Source: Lotus japonicus
Taxonomy: Eukaryota; Streptophyta; Magnoliopsida; Fabales; Fabaceae
Direction of reading: 5' to 3'
Length of the DNA stretch: 64,000 nucleotides
NCBI RefSeq assembly: GCF_012489685.1
Contig: NC_080041.1
Span: 23,127,802-23,191,801, forward strand
The translations under genes were made by a program, and so were the position numbers. Positions 9,403 to 21,853 of this stretch are shown one piece after another (the first letter of the stretch is position 1; every line of letters starts with the position of its first letter). A model generated the notes under the pieces. That model worked only from the letters and a program-made list of their open reading frames with translations. It ran no database searches and was not told where the DNA came from.

Positions 9403-12400
9403 TGTAAGACCCAAGATTTTAAGCTTAGGATCAGTGGAAGAGATTTCCATTTACGATTAGGGTTGATGTATTGTGAAGGGAAACCTGAACTAGAGTTTAC
9501 CAAATGAAATAAATTTATGAAGGAAAAAGTTCAGGAAAAGTCAAAGGATTACATCATGATCGATAAGAGTTATAGTACGATCGTTATACGCTTAACCTAG
9601 GTCAGAAACCCTAGTATATAGCTAATTTTCACTTTTAGGCACGATGGAAGTTAATTCCAAAAATCTTCAGAGAAATGTTAGAACTTCTCTTTTTCCATTT
9701 ATCAAAATCGTTTCGAGGCGAAACTCTAGGATCTACGAACGTCCGATTCCAATCATCGGAAGTTTGCCGAAACCGAATCCCTGGTATTTCAAAACCCTAG
9801 AATCACCCGACTATGGGGACTTTTTCTTTTCAGAGCTTCAAATGAAGATTCTACACGCGTACACCCATTTCTCTTGATGATTTCAATCTTTCTTCAGAAG
9901 GAAGTTTTCTATTCCGACATTCGATGCAAAAAGCAACTTATCGGGTAAAATAGTTTTATACCGACTATGCATTAGCTGCCAAAAATACAAGGAGACCTCT
10001 TTATAGTTTTGGAATTATTTTGCCAAAACATATCTATTAATTCACGGAGAATGACGCCGGAAAAATCAGATTCGCGAAACTTTCATTTTCCCGCGAATTT
10101 CCAACCTTTATATATAGCAAAGAAAGGAAGAAAAACTCAAATTTTCCTCCATTTTCTTCATCAAGGCCGCGAGTTCTACAAGGGAGGGAGAAGAGAAGAT
10201 TTTCTTCATCGTTTGCTTGATCGTCGATCAATCAGTTGCTACTTCAAGGCTTCGAGGTATAGTCGCTAATCCTTACCTCTGATCGCTTTTTCCATAGCTT
10301 TTCTGTAGAGTTTTCTGAGCTGATAGTTTATGGGTTTTTGCAAAACTATCCTGAATCTTTCATTTCTGATTCTAAACCTCTTCTATATGTGCCCAAGATC
10401 ACTTCTGCCGGATTAGATTTTCCGTTATGTCGCCGGAATTCCGCCGGAATCAATTTTAGCCTTAAATACCCATTTTTGGAGTTTTTGAGGTAAAGCTTCA
10501 ACCTTTAGGCTGAAAACTATCGCCTTAGCTTAGTGCTAGTAGGATTAGTTGTCATAAACGTCGTTGGTGACGTCCCTGCAAAATTTGGTTTTTGGGATTT
10601 CAGTTTTGAAATTTCTAAGTTAAAAATCATGACCAAAATACCCCTGCGACAGTTTTTGATCCGATAATTTTTCCGAGTTCAGAATACCCTTAGTTACGGC
10701 TTATGAAAGCATAGGAACCAAGTTTGATCGAAGAAAAACCGAGCCCCATAATTGCACAAAGTGGTCGAGCCCTATTAGGGGGGAGGAGGAAAATTTCCTT
10801 TTCCGAAAACTTGTCTTTCGCGCTAGATTATCGTACCTTAGAGTATAGATTACTTCGAGTAACCTTAGTAAGTATCGATAGCTTAGTTTTCGATAGATTC
10901 TGATAGTATTTCTGTGGTTTTGCTCTAAAGGTGATTTTGAGGAATTCCCAGAGGAGCAAGCCTTTGATTGTGAACAAGTGTTAGGAGATAGTCCTGGAGA
11001 ATCTACAGGTGAGGGCTTCTCACTGAATCTCTAGTTAATGCTTAGGGTCGATGTTTCGACATTGTTTACTGTTTATGCACTGGAATTGTGTGTGATTGGA
11101 AAATGTTTTCTGAGGCTTCGGCTGACAATGTAGATGATTCATCTACTGAATGTTTTTGAGATTGAATTACATGCTAAGTGCTAATTGGGTAATTTAGGAT
11201 GTGTGGTGCATGCCTTATATGCTAAGTGCTATGTGGTTATTGCTTAAGATATTGACCTATGACATGTTGATTGATTATGATAAGTTAATTCTGCTTTTGC
11301 ACTATAATCTGAAATTCTGAATCGTGAGAATAGCGGGCAGGTCATGCCGATTTTTATTTGAGAGTTTGAGAAAGTTTGATAGGACGAATGAGATTCGGGC
11401 CTTGTTATGATGTGTATGGATCGAGACATTCTCTGGAGTCATTTGGGGATTTGGAGATCCCGAGAACTTATAGGAATTTCGATAAGACTAAAAAGGATAT
11501 CATTTTGAAAAGAAAACTCATAAGACATTAAACAACCTCTAAATCTTTAAATAAAGATAATAAACTCGAAAGGAAGCTTCGGATGCAAATCTTAGTTTTG
11601 GAAAACGAGAAGCGTCGTCGGATCTAAGTGTTGAGGAGTTTGGTAAGTTCTGAGTATGTTGGTACTCCTTCGCTCGTTGAGCAGTTTGTTAGCCATCCAA
11701 GGGATGAGCCGAGAAGCTTCACTGAGGCGTGAGACCTTGTGAATGCGTGATACTCCACTGAGGCGTGAGACCTTGTGGAAAGCATGGATCTTCACTGAGG
11801 CGTGAGACCTCGTGAACAGCATGAAGCTTCACTGAGGCGTGAGACCTTGTGAATGCGGGATACTCCACTGAGGCGTGAGACCTTGTGGAAAGCATGGAAC
11901 TCCACTGAGGCGTGAGACCTTGTGAGAGCATGGAACTTCACTGAAGCGTGAGACTTCGTGAGAGCATTGATGACCCGAAGAGTCATCGTGAGTGGTTGCA
12001 CTCATTTTATGATTATTGTATTTTGTCGCAGAATCGACTTTACCTTAGGGTAAGCTTTTAGAGACATTAATTTAGCTAGAACACGTGGCGACGTGTCGAG
12101 TGAGGTCGGAGACGTTGTTTGGCTAATCACTGCATTGCATGCACTCATTAAGTGGTTTAAACACGGCGAGATACCGGACCACGGCGGATTCCAAAATTGG
12201 TTATAAGACCAGGATTTCCGCGTAAGAGCGCTGCTAGGTGACTCTTAGTAGCAGACCGAAATGGCAGGCCTTCGGGTTTTATGCTGATCTGACTACCCTT
12301 GTGTGGTGTAAGAGGCACGCGGGCCGAAATGGTCCCACCGTGGCTGGTGCTAGGGCTGATCCGTTGATGTCCATCCGTTCCGGATTGCATATTGGTTGAC

Positions 12401-13320
12401 TGGGTTAACCTGCATATCATTTCATGCGACATGCATACTGACTTAGTTGATGAGTGTGTTTGATACTTGTTAGTTCTACTTGATGCATGTTAACTGTGAT
12501 TTACAGTCGTTATATTCTTTGTGGAATAATGCAACCCTAGGATGTTATCCCTAGTTATAAGCCTAAGTGGCTAATCTTTTATCGGTATCTATTGGTGGTA
12601 CTATTTATATAATTCTTTGGATTTGACCCTCGCGTCTTCTGTGTGTGCTTTGGCGAACAAACGCCCTTTGTCAGATGTCTTTGGCGGACTAGTTCACGAC
12701 GGTTCACCCTTCGGGGGAAACTAGAGTTGGGATGCTGGAACAGGAGCGCATTGCGATAGCGAGCGGAGGATGGAGGATGTACCTAGACTTAGTCGTTCTG
12801 GATTCAGATTCGGACGACGATCACGCTAGCATGTAGGATTGAGTGTTAGTGTGAGCTCCTCGAGATGGGATTAGTGTAGGAGTAGAGTCTTAGCTCTGAA
12901 CATCATTTGTTTCATTCGGGACAGGGTAGTTTCCCACCTATAGCTTTTTGTGTGGTTTCATTACGGGAATCACAGAGAGTTGGTTGGACTTAGGAAGTCT
13001 TGTTTCAGGCCGATGGGCCAGCTTATTCTCATTTTGAGGGATAGTGTTGCGGACACTTAACCTTTTCTTTTGGTTTGTACTTTTGCCTACGGGCGCTACT
13101 CTTGTATTACCCGTCACTGGAGGTTCACTCGTGACGAGGTTGCTACTTACAGCGGGGGCTGTTTATATATTGTATATTAGTTTTATTACTTTTCGCATTC
13201 GGGTTTTATTCAACTCAGTCTTGTCTTAGTTATTATCAAAAAAAAAAAAATATTTACGTTTTTCCGCATTAAGTTTACTTTTGGTTACTAAAGTGACGCC
13301 ACCGAAATCGGGGTGTTATA
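9403..13320 (+). mobile_element. 3.9-kb solo LTR, Ty3/gypsy (Tekay/Del-like by ends)
   Basis: Starts TGTAAGACCC, ends CGGGGTGTTATA, flanked by GAGAA at 9398-9402 and 13321-13325, inside the gag of element 1. It contains no gag-pol. A TATATATAG sequence near 10109-10118 and a tandem array at 11720-11975 lie inside. The ends and several internal blocks (GAGGCTTCGGC near 11111; GTTACTAAAGTGAC at the 3' end) match the larger solo LTR at 41180-50306. Assignment to Tekay/Del rests on the long LTR and TGTAACACCCC-type ends and is tentative. Confidence 0.85.
11720..11975 (+). repeat. tandem repeat, 36-37 bp unit, seven copies
   Basis: Units begin CACTGAGGCGTGAGACC at 11720, 11756, 11793, 11830, 11866, 11903 and 11939 (the last as CACTGAAGCGTGAGACT). 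The array is internal to the solo LTR. Overlapping open frames across it come from the repeat. Confidence 0.95.
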
Positions 13321-14193
13321 GAGAAGCAGAGGTCGTCGCGGAGTTCGAGCCGTTCTCCGCGGCGGTGAGGGAAGTGGCTATCCCAGACAACATGAAGAAC
13401 CTTGTTTTGGAAACGTACAGTGGGAGAACTAATCCAAAGGACCATTTGCTTTACTTCAAAACAAAGATGGTGATAAGCGCAGCTTCGATGCGGTGAAGTG
13501 CAGGATGTTCCCATCCACGTTCAAAGGCACAACGATGGCTTGGTTCATGACTTTGCCTCGGGGATCCATAGCGAAATTCTGTGATTTCTCGTCAAAGTTC
13601 CTCGTCCAATTCTCCGCAAGCAAGATCAAGCAGGTTACAATCGACGATCTGTACAATGTTCGTCAGTTGGAGCGAGAAACCTTGAAGCAATATGTGAAGC
13701 GGTACAGTGTTGCGTCTGTGAAGATCGAGGAGTTGGAGCCACAAGCCTGTGCCTGCGCTTTCAAAAATGGACTGCTGTCCGGAAAGCTGAACAACAAGTT
13801 GAGTAGGAAACCAGCTCGCTCGATGACAGAAGTTCGCGCCCGGGCGAATACCTACATCCTGGATGAGGAAGATGACGCGTTTAAGAGGAAGCGTGCGAAG
13901 GCGGAAAAGGTTGGCGGGCAAAAGGACAAGTCACCGGCAAGAAAACAAGGATGGAAAAAGGGAGAGAGCAGTACGCGGAAGGATAAGAAGGTCAAGCAAA
14001 TGGAGAAATTTGCAAAAGAGCAACTTTATTCGAAGAAAGAAAACCTCGAACGTCGCCGCCCATGGCGGCCAACCGGCCCTCACCGGCGTGAGGGGCTAGA
14101 AAGAGACCCGAATGCGGAATTGACGAAGCTGCCTGGGAGGTAAAGGCGACACATGCGGTTGAAGGAAGCAGAGAGGAAATTAATCTGCGGCGG

Positions 14194-15584
14194 GTGGTGG
14201 TAGGTAGAGCTAAATGGTGCGAGTATCATCGCTCGGCGGGACACGACACCAGTGACTCTTTCACGCTGAAAGGCGAGATCGAGAGACTGACCAGGGAGGG
14301 ACTATCGCAAATGACTGACCACGGACCGGGCAAGGACCAACATGGCGAGCTCAAGCGGGATGGCCGCCGGCGCACGCCAACAGCGGACAAGAAGGAAACC
14401 TTGACGACAAGGAGGAAAGGAGCTGAAGAAACCTTCAACAAAGACCTCGAACCGCCGGTTGAGACGATAAATACAATTGCTGGGGGCTTTGGCGGAGGCG
14501 GTGACACGCCCTCCACGAGACGCATGCATGTAAGGGCGGTAACGTCAGTGCAAGAGTATTCAACCCCATTCGGTTTTCAGCACCCAGACATAGTGATATC
14601 ATCGGCAGACTTCGAGGGGATCAAGACACATAAGGATGATCCTGTGGTAGTGATGGTAAGGATCAATAGCTTTAATGTGCGAAGAGTACTTTTGGACCAG
14701 GGAAGTTCTGCGAATATTATTTATGGTGATGCGTTCGAGCAGTTGGGATTAACAGATAAGGACCTGATGCCGTACACTGGGACTCTGGTAGGCTTCTCAG
14801 GAGAACAGGTCTGGGTGCGGGGCTACTTGGATTTAGACACGGTTTTTGGTATCGATGAGAACACCAAGCTTTTGCGTGTAAGGTATTTGGTATTGCAGGT
14901 CGTGGCATCATACAATGTCATCATCGGACGGACACGCTAAATCGTCTCTGCGCAGTAATTTCAACGGCTCACCTAGCGGTGAAGTACCCACTGATCTGCG
15001 GTAAGGTGGGGAAAATCGTGGTAAATCAGCGGAGGGCGAGGGAATGCTATAATAATTTCCTTAGTTTGTATGGGAAGAAGGGAGCCAGTGATGGACACAG
15101 ATGTCACGAGATCGAGGTCTTAGAAGGCGGTCAAGGACAGCAGGGTTTACAGGGCCAGGGGCGAAGCGGCGCAGGGAGATTAAAGCAGATGGTTGATCGA
15201 AAGTGTGAGAGACTGAGGAGCAGCCAAGGTCAGGGAAGGTTGGATGGTAGGACGGGAAGAGATGGGCAGTTCACTGATGCCCATGTAGAGAAACGCTGGG
15301 CGAACATAATCGAGGACTTGGAAATGTACAAATTTAGCAGAGGAGTGTTGGCGATTGAGCCCAAGCTCACGGCTAGTAAAGAGAGGCGCCTAGAGAAGTT
15401 GGTGGAGGACAATTTTGACCTCTTTAATTGGAGTCAGAAGGATGCGACGCTCTGTGGATTGCCCAGGTTTAGGAAGCCGACTCTTTTAAACGCGAGCCAA
15501 GTGAAGAGCAGAGGAAAAGGGGTGGTGACGCAAGATGTGGTTCGGATGAATCTACAACAGGGCAGCGGCGAGCAAAGTGAATGA
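14194..15584 (+). pseudogene. Tat-type zinc-knuckle/protease region, ends before RT
   Basis: The 14194-14940 frame has the Cys/His motif WCEYHRSAGHD, INTIAGGFGGGGDTPS, and the aspartic protease block RRVLLDQGSSANIIYGDAF with D-Q-G as the catalytic triplet, then VASYNVIIGR. A 1-nt deletion near 14930 shifts the frame to 14979-15584, which has the conserved pre-RT segment MYKFSRGVLAIEPKL and EKLVEDNFDLFNWSQKDA. No reverse transcriptase motif follows; the sequence turns into LCGLPRFRKP, comparable to the same position in element 2 (LWELPWFRTP). Protease would process Gag. The frameshifts make this copy non-functional. Confidence 0.87.
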
Positions 15585-16681
15585 GGAAAAGTTGAGCAAC
15601 CCCGGGGCGAGCCGAAGAAGGTAAGGAAGCGGAGCCGAGCGCGCCGCCGCAGGAGCAAAGGAAAAGGGAAGGTGGAATGTTGGAAACTAGTAGGGACTGC
15701 GATTTTTAAACCTTCGAGGGCGGCTCAGCACGTCAAACAAGGAAACTAGTTATGGAAGAGTCCTTTCTACCATAGGGCGGCCAGGCGGGAAGACCGGCCT
15801 CACAGAGGTAAAGAGTGGGAGGCGAGCACATTAGGTTTGAAAGATGAAGTGTTTGGCATAGTGCTCTAAGACGGGAGGGATCACTACTGGGAAGGCGGGG
15901 CAGATGCGGAACAGGAACAATGGCATGATGGGAAGGAATGAAGTAAAGGACAAAAATAAATATGCACTCTTTTTCTCCACCACGGGAGTTTTTTAATGAG
16001 GCATCCCTCAAGTGTAAAATCTCTTTTACAATCAAATACAAAATGATATTCTTAGTAATACTCCTAACTTTCAACTAAATTGAAACGGTCGCCTGGTGGG
16101 AAAAATTCCCTGAAGGTAGCGATCCCAACACGACCTTGATGTTTAGGGATCGCTCCGGAAAGCTCGGCGTGAACCGTTGCCACCCATTGGCGACGTGTGC
16201 GGATAAACTTCTTATCCCAAGAACCTCCCTGAAATATAGGCGAGTAAAAGCCTGCCCGAAACATGGGCGAGCATTTTTAACTAAGCTAAGCCTTGGGCAA
16301 CCCACATGGCGATTGGGTCCCGAGCCACCGTAAGTCCCCGCCTAATAAGGCTGGTGGGGCCACACTTGATCTTACGGGAAAGGCGTGTGAATAAAACCTC
16401 AGTTCAAAACTGAGCAGAAGTCCTAGTTATACCCAGCACGCTCTCAAGGATGTTGAACATAACTCAGACTTATACTGAAAAGTGAAAAAAGCGAATGAAG
16501 AAATTCAGACTTATGCTAAAACAAAACAAACACAAAAGCAAAACATGGCGAGGCGACTCACAAAGGAAGAACAGGGGCGATCAAAACAGCTATTCTCATT
16601 AAAAAGGGACAGAAAAGTTGCAAGCATTGTCTTTAAAAAATAATATAATAATAAATAATAAATTGCTATTACACGATTGAT
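15585..16681. other. non-coding interior of Tat element 1
   Basis: Contains a block (15957-16017; GCACTCTTTTTCTCC ... TTTTTTAATGAGGCATCCCTC) that is also present in element 2 at 56328-56385. Otherwise no coding potential that I trust. It separates the truncated pol from the antisense ORF. Confidence 0.7.
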
Positions 16682-18877
16682 CTAAGGACTATTAATGTTT
16701 CTGTCTTGCTCTACGTCTTCATCATTCAGGAAATACTCGGCTACAAAGCCCGGAGGATCCTTGGGACCAACCAATCCGGCGGAGGTGACCTTCTTGAACG
16801 CCCCCATTGGGCTAAGGTCCAACTGGGAGTGGAGGCGCTGAATTTGGGTTTTGGCAAGAATGAAGCCGCGGCCACGTTCGAAGACAGCAGCTGCTGCCGC
16901 ATCTGATCTTAGATTCTTTTCAAGGGCTGCCGCGTCAGATTGGGCTTGGGCTCTTGTTACAACCAAAGCCTCGTCTTTCTTAACCATTTCTGCATGAACG
17001 GTCTCAAGTTCCGCACCCAAGGAGGAAATGCTTTGGTCTTTGGAGGCGAGCAAATCCTCCTTTGAATCGAACTCTAGTTGCGCTTCCTGTTTGAACTTCT
17101 CCAACATGTTCTCCAGTTCCAAGATCTTTTTGTCTCGGAACTCCAGGCTGACCCCGGAACGTTTAGTTTGCTCGACCAAGGCGACCTCTTGGGAAGCCAG
17201 CTTAGCCAGGAGCACTTTACGGTCCTCGACGAATTTAGAGTTGAGAGCGCGAAGGCGAGCCACCTCTGGCCGTAAAACTTCGGAATCTTTGGTGGCCCAC
17301 TTGTAGCGATGAAAGGCGTTGAGCAGTGTCGCCAGGGCGCCCTCGGACACTCTGTCTAAACCTTGCCTTTGAACCACCTCATCCATCCTCACGGCTTGCG
17401 CCGACATGAAGGAGAGGGTAATTGGCATCCTCGGATTCCCGGAAACCGAGGATTGGAGTGGCTTGTGACCTGGAGGCAGTGGTTGCGTTGAACTTGCGGA
17501 TGGTTTTGAGCATTGCCTGGCATGCGGCAGGGCAACAGTTCGACCAGGGGAGGCACTGTTAACAGGCTCACCCCGTACGTCAGACGAAGGAATTAGAGTC
17601 GTCTTGGAAGGACCGCCGAGCTCACTAGAGTTAGTGGCCGGGACATTCCCCTCGCCAGAAGGAGAAACAGTTGCTGAGTTGTGTTGCTTCTCGGGAGGCG
17701 GTCGAGAGGCCTCTTCGCCAGGGCTCTAGGGCGCCCTTTTCCTGACCTCGCCCTCTAAATGGGACAGGGAGGGTGTCTTGTCGCCTTTCAAATTGACACG
17801 AGGGGGGAATGGGACATCCCTCTTTTTCTCAAAGGTAGCCAAGAGGTCTGCACTGTTAAAATTCATTTTCACTGAATCAAAGAACAACAAAGGAAAGTCA
17901 GTAGAATTGAAGAAAGTCTAAAATGGGCAAGGGACAAGGAACGAATCGGGGGAAGGTCGGGAAACCTAAGTATGCGGGAGTTGGTGAAATCCTAGCTTTA
18001 CCGATCACACGGGGGCAGTCTAGGACCGGAAGTATGGCCAGGAAGCTGATGATAATCTTGTCTTCGGGGGTCAGAGAACCCTCGGGCGGGTCGACTATCT
18101 GGGACGCCTCTTTCGTCCAGTACAACGGGAGGCGGGCGGTGCCGTCCCTTAAAGTGAAAATTTCAGGATATTCGTGAGACACCACGATTTTGAAATATCC
18201 ACGGGAGAGGTCGTCCGTAACAGTAGTCCAAAGGGGGTTGAAGCGTTGACGGTTGGGTCTGGCCTCCAGGGAGACCCAGCCGCGAGGAGGTGATGGCTGG
18301 ATGGCCACACCATAGAAATAAAAAAATGGGAGGGCTCTGGCTCTTGCTGGATTGCGTCACAAAGGATTTCGAAGCACCGCAAGAAGGCCCATCTGTTAGG
18401 GTGAAGTTGGGACGGGGCAACGTTGACGCTGCGCAGCACGGAGCAAATGAAGGGGGAAAAGGGGAACCTGATCCCCAAACTGGTAAACATGTACTCGTGC
18501 ACGTAGAAAAAATGAAAGTCGCTCACGTCATGGTAAGGGCGGCAAAGCCAAGGGGGCTCGGAGGCCGAGCAGCCGCCGTAGTGAAGAATGTTGTCATGGG
18601 GTTTCTCGTGGCAAAACCCACCGTACCTCGAAGAGAGGTCACAAACTGATTTCCACTTTTCAAAATAGGATGGTTGATTGGAAATGGTTCCGGCCAGAAG
18701 GCCCCTTAGAGCGGGAGGTGGCAAGGACTCCGAGGTCTTAAGTCGGAAAGCAGTAATGTCCATTTTTTCAAGAGGGACTCCCCGAGGAGGGGGAAGGTCG
18801 GCTGGAGGAATATACAGCAGAGGGGTGATGACGGTAGCGCCGCGGGAGGAGTTTCTGGTTCGACGTCTTGATGCCAT
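16682..18877 (-). pseudogene. antisense ORF, 'putative gypsy type transposon' family protein
   Basis: Minus-strand gene inside a plus-strand element. It starts MASRRRTRNSSRG at 18877. The N-terminal half has FEKWKSVCDLSSRYGGFCHE, FYVHEYMFTSLGIRFPFSPF and LHPNRWAFLRCFEILC, typical of the plant 'putative gypsy type transposon' (Transposase_28) family. A frameshift near 18300 moves to the frame that covers LARPNR..LPLYWTKEA. A likely intron follows (donor GTAAAG near 18000, acceptor TTTTAACAG near 17862). A stop near 17730 precedes a serine/proline-rich link, and 17428-16682 is a long alpha-helical, probably coiled-coil segment ending AFKKVTSAGLVGPKDPPGF. Function is unknown. Antisense extra ORFs are known in Tat elements. 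Element 2 keeps both ends of this gene but lacks the middle. Confidence 0.75.
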
Positions 18878-19644
18878 GGGGGGAAAAGCGCAGGGTTTGG
18901 GGTAAAATGGAAGAAATGAAAGCAACTTTGAGGTTCTAGAGACTCACCGAAAAGAGGGGCAGCGGGAGGAGCGTCGTCGGTGTCGGAGTAGCAATTTGTC
19001 GAAGGGCTTGTGGGTGCAAAGAGGGTGGCTAGGAGTTGAGGTTGCAAAAGAAGCGAAGGATAAGGTAATATCGTCCTTAGAGAAAGGGGGTGACGGATGG
19101 GAGGAGACGCGTGGAAGAATTTTGTGGGTGGTTGCTGATGGACGTGGGGAGAAGGTGGAGAATCGTGCACCATGATGACAGGAGAATGATTGCAGTTGAG
19201 GGATTTTGGGGAAGTGGGAACGACGCATTAAATGGGAAGTTACAACGGCTGAAGCTGATTGGTTTGAAATTCAAATTAGCAGGCTTTATCATGATTTGAG
19301 GGGAAGTTTCGAGGGCAGCGGTTGGGATTCTGCAGATTCGCAGACCTTTGCATTTCTCTAGTACGTTACATGTGACCTACACGCGTCAAGCCACCATGAT
19401 TCATGGCGATCACAACTGGGGCTGGGCGAGAGAGCCAAGCACCGTCGCCACAAGCCTGCCTGTGGACTCGTGGACTCGGGGAAACTCGTGAAGAGAGTCA
19501 GAAATTAGCTTTAGCTTTACTTACTATGCCATGTTGGCAATCATTCTTGATCTCTAGGCTTTGGCATTAGTTAGTTCTTCTCATTTTTATCACCTCGATT
19601 ATTAAAGACACTCTTAGCTCTCATGCTTCGAGCTCGGTGTCTTG

Positions 19645-19967
19645 TGGACTGGGCGAGACCCCAGAGGCCCTCGTCCAGGGGCGCTTGCCTCAGGGCGGTG
19701 CGCGAGCCAGGGAGTTGGGCCTCTCCCAGGAGGCCCAACTGGCCCCTAAGGACGGTTAGGGACATTAGGCCCAACCCCGGGCCTATAAGTAGGGGCGGTT
19801 ACTGAATGTAGGGGACTTTTGGCTCATTTGAGAAATAACAAACTTGAAATTCAGTGACATTATCTCTCTAAGCAGTTACACACTCTCTCTCTCTCTCTCT
19901 AAATTCTCACATTGCAATCCCTTCACCCTAGGTACCATACCTCATCTCTATGTTCTTGGATAGAACA
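19645..19967 (+). repeat. 3' LTR, Tat element 1 (323 bp)
   Basis: TGGACTGGGCGAGACCCC to GGATAGAACA, with CTATAAGTAGG at about 19783-19793 as TATA box. The sequence just upstream is not purine-rich, so I see no ordinary polypurine tract. Confidence 0.9.
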
Positions 19968-19972
19968 AGTTA

Positions 19973-21224
19973 CTTTTTATATAAAATGAAATTTTAACTC
20001 TCAATATAAAATATTTTAATTTTTTATTTGATGTTATTTTTATACTCTAGTTTTTATAGTTTTTTAATATTATTCAAATTTTATAAATTCTATTAGGGTT
20101 GAATATGTTTAGTAGTCTCTGGCTTATACATGTGCATCTAAAATGATCACTGAGAAAATTGTTTGAAATATAGAATTGTAGATGTAATAATGATTATGTG
20201 GCAATTATTTTTACCCGGTATCAGTCCACATGAGGTTTTCATATCTGTTTTGCTCCCTAAAATTTTTTTTCATCAAATTTAGTCATTTTGCCCTTGATTT
20301 TAATTGTTCTTCATGTTCTTAGATATTCTTCTCATCAAACCCTCATCACCCATGGAAAACCTAGAAACCCAAAAAGTCACATACCTAACAAATCCAAACC
20401 CAGAAACATCAACAAAACCAAATCCATAAATGACAAGGTTTTACATTTAAAATATTGTTCATAAATATCAACAAATCCAAATGCAGAAATCCTCATCACC
20501 ATCTCAAACCTAGAAACCTAAAAGAGAAGAAGAAATGAGAATCTTGCTCTGTCGATCTATGGATCTCTCTACGTCGCCTCTAGATCTCCTCCATCGTCCC
20601 TGAACCTCCCTCATCATCTCTAAGTCTTGCTTCGTCAATCTATGAATCTCCCTCCATCGATTTATGAATCTCTCTTTATCGTCCATTAATCTTGCCTTAT
20701 CCTCGCACTTGTTAGTGGCGTCGAAGAAGCAACGTGTGTGGAAGACGTTGTCAAGATCGGTTTGATCTTCACCGCAACCTTCCCTAGAGTCTCTGACTAG
20801 ATCCTAGGCGGACATTATCAAAATGACATTGAACCACCCTCCAAGATCGCCCTCTTCGTCATTCCCCTAAGCTCTTCAACTAGAGCGAAACCTTCAACCA
20901 CCTTGATCTCTCAAGTTCCCGCCATCATCATCTTTCTTTCCCGATCCAACTATTAAATTATGTTAATATATTTCTTTTATTATCTTAATATTTTTATAAA
21001 AATGTAGATAATAAAAAATAAATAATGTCATTTTCAAATATAATATATATATTTCGGTCCCCGAATGATAATTAAAGTGATAAGATCCAAAGACATACGA
21101 CTCATTTGATATGCAGTATAGTATAATGCCTGATAGTATAAGGCCAGATTGTATTAGGCCTAGTAGGATAAAGCCTGATAAAATTTTAATACTAGACAAC
21201 GTTTGATCATGCCTTGTATAATTT
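19973..21224. other. no gene seen
   Basis: AT-rich unique-looking DNA. The 20340-20940 part is C/T- and A-rich with short local repeats (for example ATGAATCTC/CCATCGATTTATG phrases near 20640-20680), but no coding exon is evident. Confidence 0.4.
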
Positions 21225-21790
21225 GGTGGCGATAGTAATGATGTGGTAGTGGTGGTATTGGAAGGTGATGATGGTTGCAGTAGTGGTGCATAGTGGCAGC
21301 GACGGTGGTAGTAGTGGCGGTAGCGGCGATGGTGGAGGGTGGTGGCGATAGTGGTGGTGGTGGCGACGGTGGAGATGGTAGTAGTAGCGGTGGCGACGAT
21401 TGTGGTGGTGGTGGTGGGTGGTGGCGATGGTGGTGGTGGATGGTAGTGGTGATGGCGTCGGTGGCGGTGGTGGTGGAGGGTGTTGGTGGTGTTGGTGGTG
21501 AAGGTTGGTGGCGGCAGTGGTGACGGTAGTAGTGGCAGTAGCGGCGATTGAGGTGGTGGTGGGTGGTGGCGGCAATGATGGTGGAGGCAGCGATGGGGTT
21601 AGGAGTGGAGGGTGGTGGCGGCAACAGCGGTGTTGATAGTGGCGATAACGATGATGGTATCAACGATGGTGGCAGTGGTGGAGTGTGGAGGTGATGGCGA
21701 CGACGACAGCGGTAGTGGCGATGGTGACAGTGGTGGTGGTGGTGGTGGTAGTAGTGGCGATAACGATGACGATATCAATGATGGTTTGCT
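21225..21790. repeat. degenerate GGT/GGC/GAT-rich trinucleotide tract
   Basis: About 560 bp dominated by GTG, GTA, GGC and GAT triplets. Every frame is open for long distances (Pro/His/Thr-rich on minus, Val/Gly/Asp-rich on plus), which is expected from the triplet bias and not evidence for a gene. Confidence 0.9.
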
Positions 21791-21853
21791 TGCATTTCAT
21801 AACATTTTTAATGCTGACAATACTATAAAAAGGATGACTTGGCTTTTTTATTT

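Larger units (their letters stand above)
9016..14143 (+). pseudogene. Tat-type Gag, split by a solo LTR and frameshifted
   Basis: The first part (9016-9402) starts METRRRR and has a proline-rich N-terminus with PPPSPTPPLPSPPSSP, then VDDIRQRNDYLQEQLEYY. A solo LTR (9403-13320) interrupts it. Gag resumes at 13326 with EFEPFSAAVREVAIPDNMK and runs to a 1-nt deletion near 13485. After that, 13493-14143 carries the capsid core: AWFMTLPRGSIAKFCDFSSK, VTIDDLYNVRQ, LKQYVKRYSVASVKIE and SMTEVRARANTYILDEE. Gag packages the element RNA. Element 2 holds the same protein without the interruption (52055-53044). This copy is broken by insertion and frameshift. Confidence 0.9.
8524..19967 (+). mobile_element. 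non-autonomous Tat-lineage Ty3/gypsy element (element 1)
   Basis: Flanked by 5-bp duplications AGTTA (8519-8523 and 19968-19972). Order: 5' LTR 8524-8872, PBS 8875-8892, gag, protease, no reverse transcriptase/RNase H/integrase, an antisense ORF (18877-16682), 3' LTR 19645-19967. Gag and protease are Tat/Ogre-like. A 3918-bp solo LTR sits inside gag. Removing it and one TSD gives about 7.5 kb. The coding part stops just after the pre-RT motif EKLVEDNFDLFNW, so movement would need enzymes from a partner element. Element 2 at 51591-58328 has the same plan. Confidence 0.9.

Noticed and set aside
11720..11975. Regular repeats resembling a CRISPR array
   Set aside because: Contiguous tandem repeats without unique spacers, in plant retrotransposon DNA.
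11592..12001. Three overlapping minus-strand frames with repeated SRLSG/HASVK phrases
   Set aside because: Caused by the 36-37-bp tandem repeat of the solo LTR.
13044..13229. Hydrophobic 60-codon frame that could look like a membrane protein
   Set aside because: Lies in the 3' part of a solo LTR; no conservation with the related LTR at 41180-50306.
17028..17306. Plus-strand frames across the coiled-coil region
   Set aside because: Complement of the antisense ORF; the minus-strand reading has the family motifs.
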